A stretch of 64,000 nucleotides of DNA from Eimeria necatrix. Taxonomy: Eukaryota > Apicomplexa > Conoidasida > Eucoccidiorida > Eimeriidae. Location: positions 78,126-142,125 of the forward strand of contig NW_013654410.1 of NCBI RefSeq assembly GCF_000499385.1, in the 5' to 3' direction. Of this stretch, positions 12,408-25,400 are shown piece by piece. The first letter of the stretch is position 1. Each line of letters opens with the position of its first letter. The position numbers and the translations under genes were made by a program. The notes under the pieces are model-generated. The model saw nothing but the letters and a program-made list of their open reading frames with translations, was not told the DNA's origin and made no database searches.

Positions 12408-15400
12408 GTGGTCTCTGGGCCCCGACGGTGGCATCTAGAGCTCAAATTTCTACTCAGGATGATACAGGGAGGCATTTTATTTGGGCTCCAGCCGCAGCAG
12501 CTGCGGCTGCTGTTGTTCGCTGCTGCTGCGCTGTTGAGGGTGGTGCTGCTACTGTACGGAGAGTGGCAAGATGCCCATTGTGAGCCGCCCTGAACACACT
12601 TCACCTGAGCAATATTTAGTGTTGGTTTTTCAGGTCTTAAGGCTCAGGGTTGTGACGGCTGCTCTTCGTTCAGTGGATGTCAAGTTTACTGACGTCGACT
12701 ATAAGGTCTACACAGATGCGGCGGCTCACGTATTGAAAGGCGGCTCCCCCTACCAGCGACACACTTACAGATATTCTCCTTTGGTGTATGTACAGCTTAA
12801 GTGGCCGTAGCAGCAGCAGTTGCAGCAGTAACGGCAGCAGCAGCAGTAGCAGAAGCAACAACGGCAGCAACAGCAACGGCAGCAGCAGCAATAGCAATGT
12901 CAGGATGTAGGCCTGTCTTTCTGTTCACTTCAGGGCGTACTTGTGTCTTCCCAACCTGTTGGGATGCCCATTTTTCGGAAAGTTATTATTCTGCTGCGTG
13001 GATTTGGCTATAGCTCTATTGATAGAGGTCAGGGATAAGGTCTCATTGCACCATTTGGGATTAGGTTTAGGTTTCAATACTCTTTAGAGCCTTGATGAGG
13101 GCTTGGCAGCTCAGGGCAAAAGGCTTGCCCATATTTTGCGCAGATGCGCACTGGAGAGGCGACGATGTGTAGGATTGACGGTGGAAGGCTTTGGGTTTGA
13201 TATTGACTAGAAGGGGCTGAATATTCGAGGGTGAGGACTTAGAGCGTAGCATTCACTGCTGTATGCGCTGTATATTCGGCAGAAAGGGCTATGGAGAATA
13301 CATGAGGAGCGTCAGCAGGGCAGGCAAGAGAAGGGAGGTTCCACCCGTGGACGGCGACACAGTAACGATGTATCGGTGGCAGAGAACATGAACAGCAACA
13401 TAAGCAAGAGCAGCAGCAGCAGCGGGGAATATCCCGTGCACACGTTTTTGCTTCCTTGGTTCTGCTGGCTGATCCACCCTGTTGTGGCTACCGTGAGCGC
13501 CCGTGGCAACGCGGACGCAATCCCCTGTCTTTTTGTGCTGCTGACGGTCGATGCCGTCCGCTCTCAGAGGCTTATGTTGTCGGCAGTGCTGTAAGCTGAT
13601 GCTGAGATTTCAAGGCAATGATGCTTCTGCTACTGCGCTGTTGGTGCAGCCATGCTGCTGCTGCAAGGGCTGTTGTACTGGTGCGGTTAAGTTGACGCAG
13701 GGGCTGCCCTGCAGGGCGGTTGCTAGGCGTTCGTGTCTTCTAGTTGTTTAGAGGGAGATTCGCTGAAGGGGATTCACTGATGTGGGTTTGGGTGTGACGT
13801 TCAGATATTGCCTCGCCGTCCATGTTAAGCTCTACCCTGTCATCTACGGAGTCCCGATTCTGCTGTATATGCAGAAAGGGGAGATTGTGAGGCTGCGGCT
13901 GATGTTTCTGCTGTTTGCTTTTGTAGCCCTGCTGCGAGTGTTTCTGCACACTGCTGTTGTGATTGAACGCAGTGATTCATTTCCTGCAATTCTTGTTTGT
14001 CTTAGGTGATCGCTTTTGTTGGTCATCCTGTTTTTTTCTGTTGCGATTCAGCCAGTGTATCTTACATCTCTTCCTCACCGCCCCAAGGGTTTTTTGAGGC
14101 AGCTCTTTTGGGGGCTTGTTTCTGCTCCTGTTGCGGCTCTGCTGTTGCCGTTTCGCGCATGCTGCTTCTTGTTGCGCAATATGGGGCGTCGGCAGTGGGC
14201 TTTTGGGCTCCTCTCAGTGTTCAGTTGCTTTGCGATAGGGTCGCTGTTTTACCACTTGTAAGGCGAAAAGCAGCAGCAGTCTCACTGACCGCAACGTCGA
14301 GCCAGATGCAGTGTTCGCAGAGTCGCATACGCGGCCCGGGGTTGGTGCTGCAGCGTCCAATCCATGGGCCGATTGAAGTGCACATAAACCCGGAAGAATG
14401 AAATGGACATAGTGTTAGTAAAATGTGCTTTAACTGCTCGTTTTGCAAGGCCCCATGTTCCACCCCAGCCGTTGCTTCGTCGGCTCGGTAGTTTTTTTTG
14501 GGGCCCAAAGTATACGACATTTGGGCCGCTGTGTGGCAAACCGTGGGGTTTGTGCATCCCATAAGGATTGCTACCTCGCTGCTAGGGCTTCGCGGCTACA
14601 CTTTTTTCATAGAATCGGTCCCTGAAGTCGATAGAATTGCGGGTGTGCGCTTAACGCGCGTACTCCGGGAGGACGTATATGTTGACACTGCAATGAGTTT
14701 CTCTACACTGCTGCAGTTACGGCTTTCCCTTTGTCTTCGAGTCCTACTTGTACCACGCCACCCGCAGCGACCACCGTCACAACCTATCACTTTTTTTCTA
14801 TCTTCTCTATCTTGATTCGTTGGCACCCCTCAAGGTAACGAATATACGCATGCCATGCAGCATAAAAGCAGCACCATTACCAGCAGGGGCTCATAACTCG
14901 GTCAGGTTTACGCGAGCTCTCCAATCGCTGCGTCTTCTATCCCTATACTGCGTATCTTTTCTTCTACAAAACTGCTCAAGCATTTGCAGGGATGCTTCAG
15001 CCGTTGCTTTCATGCTCTACTGTTTCACTCTGCAATGGAAGCGTCCGTACATGCGCACGTGCGGACTTCGTGCGCGTTCCCCTGCTCGTGTTGCTTCAAG
15101 GGGTGCAAGTTTCTGCCTCACGTGCTGTGCCTGAGCCGTCTGTTTTCTTCAGAATTTATCAGTGGCGCTGCTGCTGCCGCAGCTTTTGTGCACTCTTCTC
15201 CTGGGCTGCTTTTTCGCGAAGTCTCACCTGGAGGCGTCTCTTTTTCTCGAGGTCACTCCTGATATTACACTTACCTCCCTGTTTCCCTCTTCTTTCACTA
15301 GGGCCCTTCTCTGCTTTGCCTTTCTAGCCGAACCTGTGAAAGCTGCATGCGGAGGAGCAGCGCTATGCTTTGGCAAACACAGAAGCGGGTTTTGTTTCGA

Positions 15401-16486
15401 GGGATGCTGTGCGTTGCTGAACAGACTGTCACATTCGTGGCACTCAACAAAGTGTGCACCACTCAGGCAAGTTGCACAGCTTTCACGAAATTGTTTAGAG
15501 GTGAGGTTCTGGGGTTCCGGCCTCTGGTCTCAGAGGACAAAGCCCAGGCTAACGGCTGGGGACTGAAGGGCTAATGTCCACGGGCTGGCATTTGGGGGTA
15601 TGCCTAGATGTGGGTTTTGGCCTGTCTGCGTGCAGTACTTTCTTTGGTGGCTGTGCTTGTTGCCATTTGCTGTTGCGGCAACAGACCTAAAAAAGGTGTG
15701 CAGCGATGCATTTCGTCTACGGTCACTGCGTCCCTCCACATTACATGAAGCGTGCAACTTTAGCGACACCATGCAAGCCGTCAACGCAGTTAGCTATTTC
15801 AGCTTGCGGCAATTTCAATGGGGAGCAACTTACCACGGAAGTGACTAGCTTGGGATTAACATGCGCTTGGTGCGTTTGTTACGGTGGTGGTGCAGAAAAC
15901 GATAACGCAGGCATTCGTGGCCATGGCTGTTTTTCAACTGGCTTGTTTGCTTTGGTTGTTCTTCGGTTACCAACTCGAGTTCGAGGGGAAGCCGGTTTTC
16001 TTGGAGGTACGGCTAACGCACAGCGGGTCAATATTTTCTAGTGCAAGTGTATTTGGGGTTATATCTGCACAACGTTTTAAGGGGAACTATACGATGTCCT
16101 TTCTTGCTTCTGTGACTAGTACTCAACGAATAATGCCGTAGCTACCTTCGATATATAAAATGGCGACAGCACATCACAAGACTAGAAGGCCTAGAACCTC
16201 AAAATATTGCAGGCATGCGTGGAGACGAATGCAACTCGTGTCCAGTTGATGGTGGCTCTCATTACAGCTTCTGTCTTCCGTTACCGACTTGCCGGAGCTG
16301 TCTTGTCCCAGTTTTGCTTCTCAGCTGATGTTCGCCTCTGCGATCTTCACGCTTAGCCAGTTGGGACTGGTTGTATTTTTCGTTCTAAAAATTCGTTCAA
16401 ACGACGCAGGCGAGAAGGCCAAAAGCAGCTGCGTCGACTTCGCTGGTGCTGCTGAAGTAGCAGCATTGGAGAGGAAGCAGGTTTAG
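12408..16486 (+). CDS. PIGM: GPI mannosyltransferase 1 (PIG-M/GPI14), 12 exons
   Basis: PIG-M adds the first mannose to GlcN-acyl-PI in the ER lumen from dolichol-phosphate-mannose. Exons: 12408-12579, 12674-12785, 12934-13039, 13283-13590, 13805-13886, 14052-14257, 14717-14834, 15153-15251, 15425-15466, 15636-15695, 15896-16006, 16325-16486; about 525 residues with phases agreeing throughout. Family signatures in order: a first membrane helix ending YGEWQD; the lumenal DXD motif in VKFTDVDYKVYTDAA (Asp64/Asp66) followed by SPYQRHTYRYSPL; CLPNLLG and FGKLLF; SARGNADAIP; LAVHVKLYPVIYGVPILL; YGFPFVFESYLYH then RSDHRHNLSLFFYLLYL; TFVALNKVCTTQ joined to YFLWWLCLLP; GYQLEFEGKPVF. It is about 100 residues longer than human PIG-M; roughly 45 extra residues are a low-complexity Ser/Gln/Asn insert at the start of exon 4. 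Exon 9 ends at a GC donor. A downstream Met at 12462 is an alternative start. Confidence 0.93.
12801..12897 (+). repeat. imperfect CAG/CAA tract in PIG-M intron 2
   Basis: An interrupted array of CAG, CAA and CGG triplets, about 32 units, sits just upstream of the exon 3 acceptor at 12934. It is one of the few triplet tracts in the repeat-poor half of the window and lies wholly within an intron. Confidence 0.8.
15467..15635 (+). other. PIGM: GC-AG intron in PIG-M
   Basis: The exon ends ACTCAG and the intron begins GCAAGT, the standard context of a GC donor; it ends GTGCAG before TACTTTC. Joining here rebuilds the conserved NKVCTTQ-YFLWW junction with phase 0. The nearest GT donor (AAA|GTGTGC) would delete VCTTQ, which is conserved in the family. 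Confidence 0.8.
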
Positions 16487-19464
16487 TAGGTCACCTGGAA
16501 CCAGCGTCAGTAAACTGAATGTGGCTTTGACGAAGCGCTGTGTAAAAACAAATCGATAATCCCGCCGTCGGCCACAGCTGCATTATTTGCAGTGGGACGG
16601 AAGAGAGGCGTAGCACATTGAGCAGTCTGCAGCAATTCAAAGCGCTGCATCTTCGCTGATCCCAAGCAGTACAGAGAAGACCTGGAACGTTGGAGCGACA
16701 CTGTCGGTGAACGTTTTGCGGGTTCTTCTTGTGTGCAGAGCTCGCCGTGCAGTTGTTTACGTATTGCCCTAGTGATTCACATATATCGCCACCAGGGAAT
16801 CAGAGTGAGAGAATGCTTAAAAGCTAGGGGAACAGAACAAGGCCTGGCAATCCACCCACTTGAAAGGGTGGCGATTAATGCAGGGCAGGAAGTGTTAGCT
16901 AGAACAATGTACATAGCTTGCTACTCCAGCTTCTGGTAAATGGTGCGCGTTTAGAGTGACCTTCAGGTTAACAGTACGCGGTTGAGAAGTGTCTCGGCTC
17001 TGCGTCAACGGCGACTGTGTCAGGGCCAGATAAACGCAGTGCTGTACTGTTAGATGACCAGAGGAGGGTTAGGGAGAGTTCAGATGCTCTGATTGGAGAA
17101 CGACAATTGTGTGGTACGAGGAGTGCCCACTACAAGGAATTGGTATATTTGAAGAAGCCGCACGAAAAAGTTGCGAGAAATCATACGAGCCATACAGTAG
17201 AATTTCAGGTTAATGAAACTCACCAGCATGTGGGCTTTGGAGAAAACTGAAGCTTCGCAATAGCACTCCGCTTGCACCCGAGAGCTGTGAATCCTTTGTA
17301 AGCTACTGCAGGATTATCCTAGTTTGGGGTAGGTGGATGTAATCGTAGGACGAAGGATGACCACTAGTGTGTGCAAATTTTGTTACGTTATATGTGAGTC
17401 GTCTGCAGGCAGCAGCTGCTGCATTTTGCACGGTGGGGACAGGGATGGTGCGTGCCAGGTTTTAGCGAGCGCTGCAAAGTAGCTTTTTATCTGGTTTTGC
17501 CAGGGGATACTGTCATTCTGCACTTGGGGCGTGGCGCTCTTGAAAGAGGAGTGTTAGAGATAGCCGAAGCGCACACTGGATGGACTCCTCACATAAAGCT
17601 TGTTTCCTTCAGTACCGCAGAGGTTTCGCATTGTTCGTGAAGTGTCGTGCATGCATTCCAAGCTATTGTATGCCATAGTTGCACTTTTGTTGGGAAGTGT
17701 GGAGGCGCGCATCCACTTTCAACTTGTAACAGCTGCAGAGGGTATACAACTCACGTAGCTGGAAATGTGAGCTGATTGACACTTGGCTCCGGCCCACGTG
17801 AACCTGCTCAAACTTTCTTCCAGATTCTCAAGCACGGCAATTCAGGCTTGAAAGGCTCACTGCGGAGACCGCCGCCCAATGAGTGCTTCGCGCTCTCTGG
17901 GAGAACTACCTTGCACGCGTGCGTTTACTACCTTGCACAGGAAATGTTCGCTGAGTGAAAGGCTCATATTCATGTTTAGAAGCCACAAGGTACCCACAAC
18001 CACTGCGCGTCACGGCACATCTGAGTGGTTACGTCGCGCTACGGTAAAGTTGTGAGAGACACTTTGCGAGCACCGTTAACATGCCATGTGAAATCTCTGT
18101 AAGCCCTAATCTCCAAACGCTCAAGAAAAGAAACAGGCATGATCTTTTTAGTGTTTGAAACAACAATGAGTGCCAATAATGGCAGACACCAGCAGTGCTT
18201 TGCGAGGTTAGGACATTGCTATCGTAGTGCGCGGCGCCTACTGCTGCGACTACGCCGTTTCCTGTCCCTCTACAGGTCTACATACTACACCTAGATTAGC
18301 CCCATTTCTCGGTCTCTATAGCTTTATTCCGTCGAAATCCGGCAATTCAAGAAGTGTCTGTGTTTTCTGTCTTCGATTCGCTCCCTTCTCGGAGCTTACC
18401 CCCTAGACCCTAGGGGGGGGGGTCCGCATTGGTGCCGGCGCTATCGCACAATTCACGTTTTCACTAGAACTCACTAACGGTTTTTCTTATTTTTTCATGT
18501 ATTGGGGGTGTCCTGTCCCCCTCCAGTGTACTTGCAGGTCGCTAGCTAGTTATCATCCCTAGGACACTAGTGTCAGCCCCATTGTAGTGTCTCAGCACTA
18601 CAGCTATTGTAGTGCCTGGCACTACAATTGACCTTCGTCGTCACCCCTCGAGGCTTACTGACGCGAAAGGCATGAATAATATTGAATATCTTAAGGCATA
18701 AGGCACCGCTGGATAGCGAAAAATCATAAACGGGAACTTGCGCCAGCTGGCCCAAACCGGGCAAGGGGCCGGTGTCGCGTCCTCAGCAAGGGTCGTCACT
18801 CAGTTCTATTATTCTGGGTTTCCTGTGCCTTATAATAATACGAACTCAATTGTACAAGATTATTTTGATGTTGATGCTGTTGACAGTCAGTACAGAGCGT
18901 CCATCCTAGTCAGACTCGCTCAAGGTCATACGTAGTAACTGTGTAGACGCCGGCTCACTACATCTGTTCACTACAGCTGTGGTCTAGACCGGTAAGACTC
19001 GCTACATCCTAGTGCTCTTTTGGCTCTGTGCACTCTCGTTACAGTATACTATTTATTTAAGCCGGAATCATTCCTTCATTAGGCCACCTAGAAAGGTAGC
19101 GTCAGTGAGAGGACGCTATAGAGACTGCACACCAAGGCAAGTTGCTAGGGCAATGAGCAGTTAATGTAAAGAGCCCGAGAGCAGCTTCGTTGTTGCTACA
19201 GTCTCACAAAATGCCTTTTTCTGTTCATGATAGCAAAGCCTAAATCACGGTCAAAAAATATCACGGTCGTATTCTAGTGGTTTAATGCGCTCTATTGCAC
19301 ATGCATCGTAAATGGAGGCTTGGCCTCCAGCTTAAACCTAACAGTGCTGCCATGTGTCATTGTTCGTGTGGTGATGAATGTTTCAGATTTTTGTTTAAGT
19401 TCCCCAGTAGAGATTTAATCTCAATAAAACATCGCACTTGAACGTCTGTTAACCTTTTTGGCTT
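16487..19464. other. intergenic, no gene recognised
   Basis: This separates PIG-M from the myosin gene; both are on the plus strand. No supported coding region was found. A cluster of palindromes lies at 18541-18640 and is listed separately. AT-rich sequence at 19020-19080 and 19380-19450 could belong to the myosin promoter or 5' untranslated region. Confidence 0.5.
18563..18628. repeat. cluster of inverted repeats
   Basis: Three inverted repeats lie in 66 bases. GACACTAGTGTC (18563-18574) is a perfect 12-base palindrome. TGTAGTG...CACTACA has 7-base arms around a 6-base loop at about 18584-18603. At 18606-18628 ATTGTAGTGCC pairs with GGCACTACAAT around a single base. Arms share the CACTACA word, which recurs loosely to about 18990. 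No ORF or RNA family is recognised here. Confidence 0.75.
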
Positions 19465-22400
19465 ATGTTTGACGCGGGCAGCGCCCTAGGGCGCTCGGCT
19501 CCGCTGGCGCAAGACCGACCCTCTCAGCCGACACTTGGGGACGGTGAGCCAGGGAAATCTGTGAAACCGAAGCTTTTGCTTGTGAATAAACCCAAGGCTG
19601 GAACATCCAAGGGCAGGGTTGGCGCCCAGCACGAACCACCTTCGTGGACAGCGAGTGTAGCTGAAAATGACTCGCGGAGCGGTGGTAGGAAAGCAGCCAC
19701 CCGCTTGCCTGGGAGGTTCGACAATGATGACGCCTCCTCCCCCCTGAGCGCGGACTCCCCAGCCAACATCTTTGTCCTTAAGGGGATGCAGCCGCTGTCC
19801 AAACATGCAGAGCCTCCCATGCCCCCCGCGACATCTCCGGCACCGCACCCACTCTCTCCTACCTCTGGCGTTGGTGATTTAGGCAGGACGGGACGACTAC
19901 TGCTTCAGAGCAGGAGCTCGGAGTTGTACAGAGGTGTGCGTCTGCTACACTGTTACCTGTACATTTCCATCAAACGAGAAGTACTCACCGTCGCAGACTC
20001 ATTATGCCTGAGTGTAGACGCCAGATCTTCAATTGGATATGTGACGAATGCGCACTCTGTGGCAAATTCAATTGCTTCTGCAGTCGCTACATGCGGAAGA
20101 ATCCTGGGCTTAGGGGACACAAGGGAGGGTTGCGATTGAGCGCTGCAGCGGGACAAAGGCACAAGGCGCAGCACCCAGAGAGGGACTCTGACGAGGGGTC
20201 TGTTCACAAGTTGGATGTTTACGGCATAGATGGGGAACAGGCAGGAATCGGGGCAGTCTCTGCGGCTGATGGGTTCTTGCGCTCGGGTTCGAAGGTGTTC
20301 ATTCGGAACGGCGAATCTTCTCACCGCAAGTCAGTAGACTTCCAAGGGCTAAAAATGATGCAGGTCATTGACCCTTCGTTGCTTGGTAGGGTGCTTTTAC
20401 AGCAGGTTCAACCATTCCAGCTTACAGGGCGCAAAGGGATCACCCAACAAACCGTTCTGGTGCAGGACGAGCGCCCTAGCCTTAGCCTTGTCAATAAACA
20501 CAGCGTTCTAAGCGCCGACGCCCACCTAGACAATCAGTAAGTGTATAGGCGGTGGGCGACTTTGCCGCGAGGGGCCGAGATCCTAATGGCAAAGGTGAAG
20601 AAGCATTGCATATTTGCGATTTAGATGCGTGTAAGGAACTGTCTAAGGATCTGGCTGAAATTCCATTGTTTGCATTCTAAAGAGAGTGCATACGCACAAT
20701 TTCGGTAAAGTTGCAAAGCAGGGCATGCGCCATTCCGTCTCTTACATTGCAGGGCCAACGATGTGGACGAAGCGATTGACAGCCTAATGTACCTTCCGTC
20801 TTGCAACGACACGGCCATCCTAGATTGTCTCCAGCAGCGCTTTCACCGAGGCCTCTATTTCACCTCCTGCGACAACATGCTGATCTTCGTTAACCCCTGG
20901 GAGTCTCACGAATCTGCCATTGGTGAGGTTTTCAACCGCAGGAAAGCTGTGCAGTACTGGACTGCCCATATTGCCGAATTGCCTTCCCATCCTTACCTGG
21001 TGGCACGCCGGGCTTTTACCAATGCCATGAAACAACACCGAAACCAGCTCGTTCTCACCTTCGGAACCTTCGGTTCTGGACAAGACCGCGTGCACCACGA
21101 GCTGGTGAAGCTTTTTATACGTTTCGCGCTGACCATGGAAGACACCTGGGTAGGCGCTCATTGCGGGCTTGGTTTTTGTTCGCAATGCTATATTATTACT
21201 AAATTTTGGATTAGCGAGACCGACGATTCGTGTGCTGCTTGTCAAGCAGACAGACGAGGAGGCGCGAGCGGCTGAAATTGAGAGAGATGCAGCTGTTTCC
21301 CTCTTAGAGTCGCTGCACATCACACACCGCGGGGAGCTGTTTGGGGGACGATTAGTGGACCTTTTTCAAGTAGAGCTGGATGCGGAGGGGGGAGTCGTGG
21401 GGTTTAGCTTTTTACCCAATTCATCGTACGAGCCAAGCCAGTAAGGACGCTTATCAACAGTGCTAAGCTTCCGCTGTTGAGCTACTGTGGTTTTCCCGTT
21501 AGAGCTGCACGCTCTCCTTGCTTGTTTGCCTCAGAGATATCGTGTCCTGGCAAATGCGGCAATCTCTAAAGTCTGTTCCCCTACCCAATCTGTTTTACCA
21601 TGTAATATATGGCATCCATTATAATGTGGGAGATCCTGTTTTGGAGGTGGCGGGCCTTCACCCGGCCGATGTGACGGCATTAATGCATTATTTTCCTCTC
21701 CCGTTCAACACTTATGAAGATGCTCAGTACGAGAAATGCCAGCAGTTTCTCTCCGACCTTAGCACCATCGGACTGTCCGACAGGCAGAAGGAGGAGTTCC
21801 TGCAGATTCTAAGTGCTATTCTTGTTGCAGGTAAGCCAATCTAGGCTTTGGGGCCTGTCACATTTTTGACTTGGTGAGGATAGAGCCTATGTATTCTTCC
21901 AAGTGTTTCGAGTTGTGGGATTTTCCAGCTGCAATAGTTCGTAAACGAGCTGCTTTCTGGTTTTCAGATGTTGCCAGTTACAAGATCCATAACGAATTAC
22001 CGGAAGAGGGTCAACAAGCAGCAGAACAAGAGTCGGATGTACCTGCCTCGTCAGCACCAAGAGTGCGGCGCATAATGAAGCAGAAGGAACGAACGGTTGA
22101 ACACGCCTTTGTTGTCGGCAGCAAAAGCGCGATGACTTTGGCGGGATTAGACATCATTAACCTGGTTAGTTGGCCCATTCTTGGAGGCAGTGTTTTAGCT
22201 GCTTGCACGTAGCCAGGTATTTGCCAATGCAGTTTTAGGCTGTGTCGAGCTGTGGTTTTCAAGATCCACCAAGCGACGCCCAAACGCGCAAAACGTTTGA
22301 ACAAATAGGCTCTGAACAAGGGCAGCTTTGGTATCTGGTGTGAAGAGATATTGCGCATGCTTTGGAACTCCTGTGATTGCGCTGCTCTTTGCAAGCTGGC

Positions 22401-25400
22401 GAATCTCTTAGGTATTGATGAGACTGTACTGCGCGACATATTCAACGGTCCGGACTTCTGGCAAGTGCGATTTTTGGCCCTGAAGCTATTCGTAAGGCTG
22501 CGATGGTGGCTTTTGGGAATCATTAGGCAGAGCCTGAGGCTATCCAAAAGCACTGAAGTTCATAAGTAAGGAAGCTTGGGCACAACACGGTAGCTAGGTG
22601 CTGCGTGTATACTGGGCTTTAGACAGAAATTCAGGATGCAGTCTCAGTCGCCTGAGCAATACCCACAGCAGACCACAAAGGACTTCTTGACTCTTCGATG
22701 ATTTCAGCAAGCTGCTGAGTTTCTCAAAAGGCTGCTGCAGCGAAGGTTCCTAGCTTCGGTGATCCAGCTCAATAAATCGGCTGCCGTACACAGTCACTGT
22801 GAACCCAAAGCTGTGGATGTAACGCAGTCGCATCACATTGCTGAAGGCAGCTGGCTTGGACTTTCGACATGCCAGCCCGGATTGGGCTTTCAATCAGCTG
22901 CTGCACAACTACACAGAAGAGTGTTTTCTTCACTTGTTCGCATCCTGGGCGTTTACTCTTGGTGAGTTGCATCCTGGCCACTCCGCCCAGTCGGTCCGTA
23001 GCTGCAAGCCCTTGAATTTTCGCGGACCGCACGGACCTACCATCTCTGACCCCTCGTCTTTCGGAACAGTTGGCGCGTAGACAACCACTCTAGCACTCTA
23101 GGGGTTTATGACTAGAGCTTTTGTAACCAGTTTGTGTAGTTTTCTTTCAACCCACTCGCGACTTGCGTTGTCAGAAGTGCGCATGGTTTGTTTCAGATCA
23201 AGCGACGTATCTCTTGGAAGACGTGGAGCCTCCTCCGGCAAACTTCCATATGAATGATGAAATACTAGATGTCTTCACAGGGCCAGATGGGATATGGCAT
23301 ATATTAAAGCACGAGCATACAACGCGAGGCGGAGAAGCTGCGGATGACTTGTCAGATGGTGTGCCATTGGCTGCAGTTTCCTTCGTCGATAAAATTCTCA
23401 AAAGTAAAAGTTTCACTGAAAAAATACGAGTGAGTTGTGAATACTGGCTGACGGTCTTGAACCAACACAGAATTGTCCTTAGCGTTTTGGAGTAGCGTCG
23501 CGGACAAAATACGGGTGATGTGTAAGCATTTAGGGAGCACTTTAAAGCACTCAAAAGCTTCCTTCAACATTATGTTTACTTCGGTTGCCGCTTGTTCTGC
23601 AGCAAGTTCCGGGCTACAAACCCCCGAAACCAGAAACACTTAAGCCGAAAATGGCCGTCAGAGTGGTTAAGGCAACTGCCAAAGCTGCAATGGCGGGAGC
23701 AGTACGCGCAAGCTCCCTTCGCAGGAAGGCTTCAGATTTCGATGACAGTACGCTCTGCACTATGCCCCTCTCTCCTTGCCGTCTGAAGTCAACTAGGCCG
23801 GCAGTTTGCAGAGAACAAGTCCACTGTTGCTTGTATGGAGTGAGGACACTTTTAGGCTTAACTTGTTGGTGAAAGCGTAATGGCGGTAGCTCCTTAAAAA
23901 TGATGCGGCTTCCTCAGCTCTCTGCCGATTCACAGTGGTGCACACGTGCGGCACGCTTGTCTACGACGCAAGAAAATTCTGCACTAGCGATGCAAACGCC
24001 TACACAGTTGCTCCCAGTACGTACTGCGTATTGTTTCTTCAAAGACTCCTAATATGAGACACGGTTGCTAAGGCCAAGCGGGCCTTTCAATTTGGCATCA
24101 AGCACCAGCCAATCTAGCTTGGCGCCAAAACTGCTTGATTTGCTGCAGGACTTCGGACGTTGCTTTTGCAGAGTAAATTAGAGCTTTTGCGAACGCTTGT
24201 TCAGCATGAGACTGCCCACGACGTCATTCCAACTGACTGTCTGCGCATTAGCGTAACCAATCGACTGATTCACTACGTCAAAGACAGCCTTTCGGAAGGA
24301 GAGGCAAGCCTCATTGCCCACGCAGCTCTCCGAAGACTAGTTGGATTCTTATACACAAATATGCATGAGAGGCATCTCAGAGATTTAGTTGGCGCTCTCA
24401 GAAGGGCTTCGAGAAGGTAGAAAGAAATTTCGAACAACAATTCGGACATTTTTCGTGCCGCTGTCTGCTCAGGAAGCTCCACAAACGAACTTCATTTCAT
24501 GCGTCAGCTCACTTAGGCCACTCTCTGGTGTAGAGGATAGCGGAGAGGAGCCTTCCTTCAAGTTGAATCCCTACGTAAAGCGCTGGAGGCAAAACATCTT
24601 AAGCCACCAGGGTGCGCATGCACCAGGTGACCGCAGCGTTGGCACAGAGCTTATCGGTGCTCTGTGTCATGAGCCCCAGTTGCCCTCTCGAGTAACGGCC
24701 CTCGTAGCAAGTGAAGCAAAATTTAGGCGTGGTCGTACTGGCTTCATGCAAGGATTCGACTCTTCTCACGTATGGAAGCAGCTGAATGATTTGCAAATAT
24801 TGGTAAGTTGCGAGTAACTGGAAGAGTGCAGACTAGAGGGAACAGCAAGCCAGAGCCCCGAGTTTTCGGTCTTCAGCAACATGAAAGTGCTCCTGCAGAT
24901 GGGACTTCTCTCACTGGTTTTCCCTGTAGACGTATTGCACAACGCGGTACCTCGGCATGACGGTGCGGCTGCTATACGAGCAGTTTCTCGAACTCTACTC
25001 CATCCTCTGCATCCCATCTTCCTACGGCCAGCAAACCACTAAGATGCTGCTGCAGCATCCAAACCCGAGGGCTGCCAGTGCTTTCCTGTTGCAGGTACAT
25101 TCCCTTCAGTGCATGAAATTGTATGTGTGCTACCACTAGCTGAGGAAGTTGGCGTGGCTTCAAGGGCACCTTTCTCCTGTGTCTTGCAGCGCCAGACTCT
25201 TCAGAACCTCGTCTCTACTGTGTGAACAGGTTCTTAGATTCCCGAATACAGGGTACCAGCTGGGGAGGACAATGGTTTTCTTCCGAAAAGCTGCATTCTT
25301 GGTTCTGGAAAAGACGTAAGCTTACCTAATATATTGCGATACGTCTTTGTTTGCTCCGGTAAGTGTATTCGAAAAAAAGCAGAATTTGTCATGGCTGCGC

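Noticed and set aside
12176..12604. Minus-strand frame of 142 codons overlapping PIG-M exon 1
   Set aside because: It is antisense to a clear PIG-M exon; its length is due to the exon's composition.
14443..14700. Plus-strand frame in the PIG-M gene with hydrophobic content
   Set aside because: It lies between exons 6 and 7, whose direct joining gives the conserved YHLYGFPF-type junction in phase, so it is intronic.
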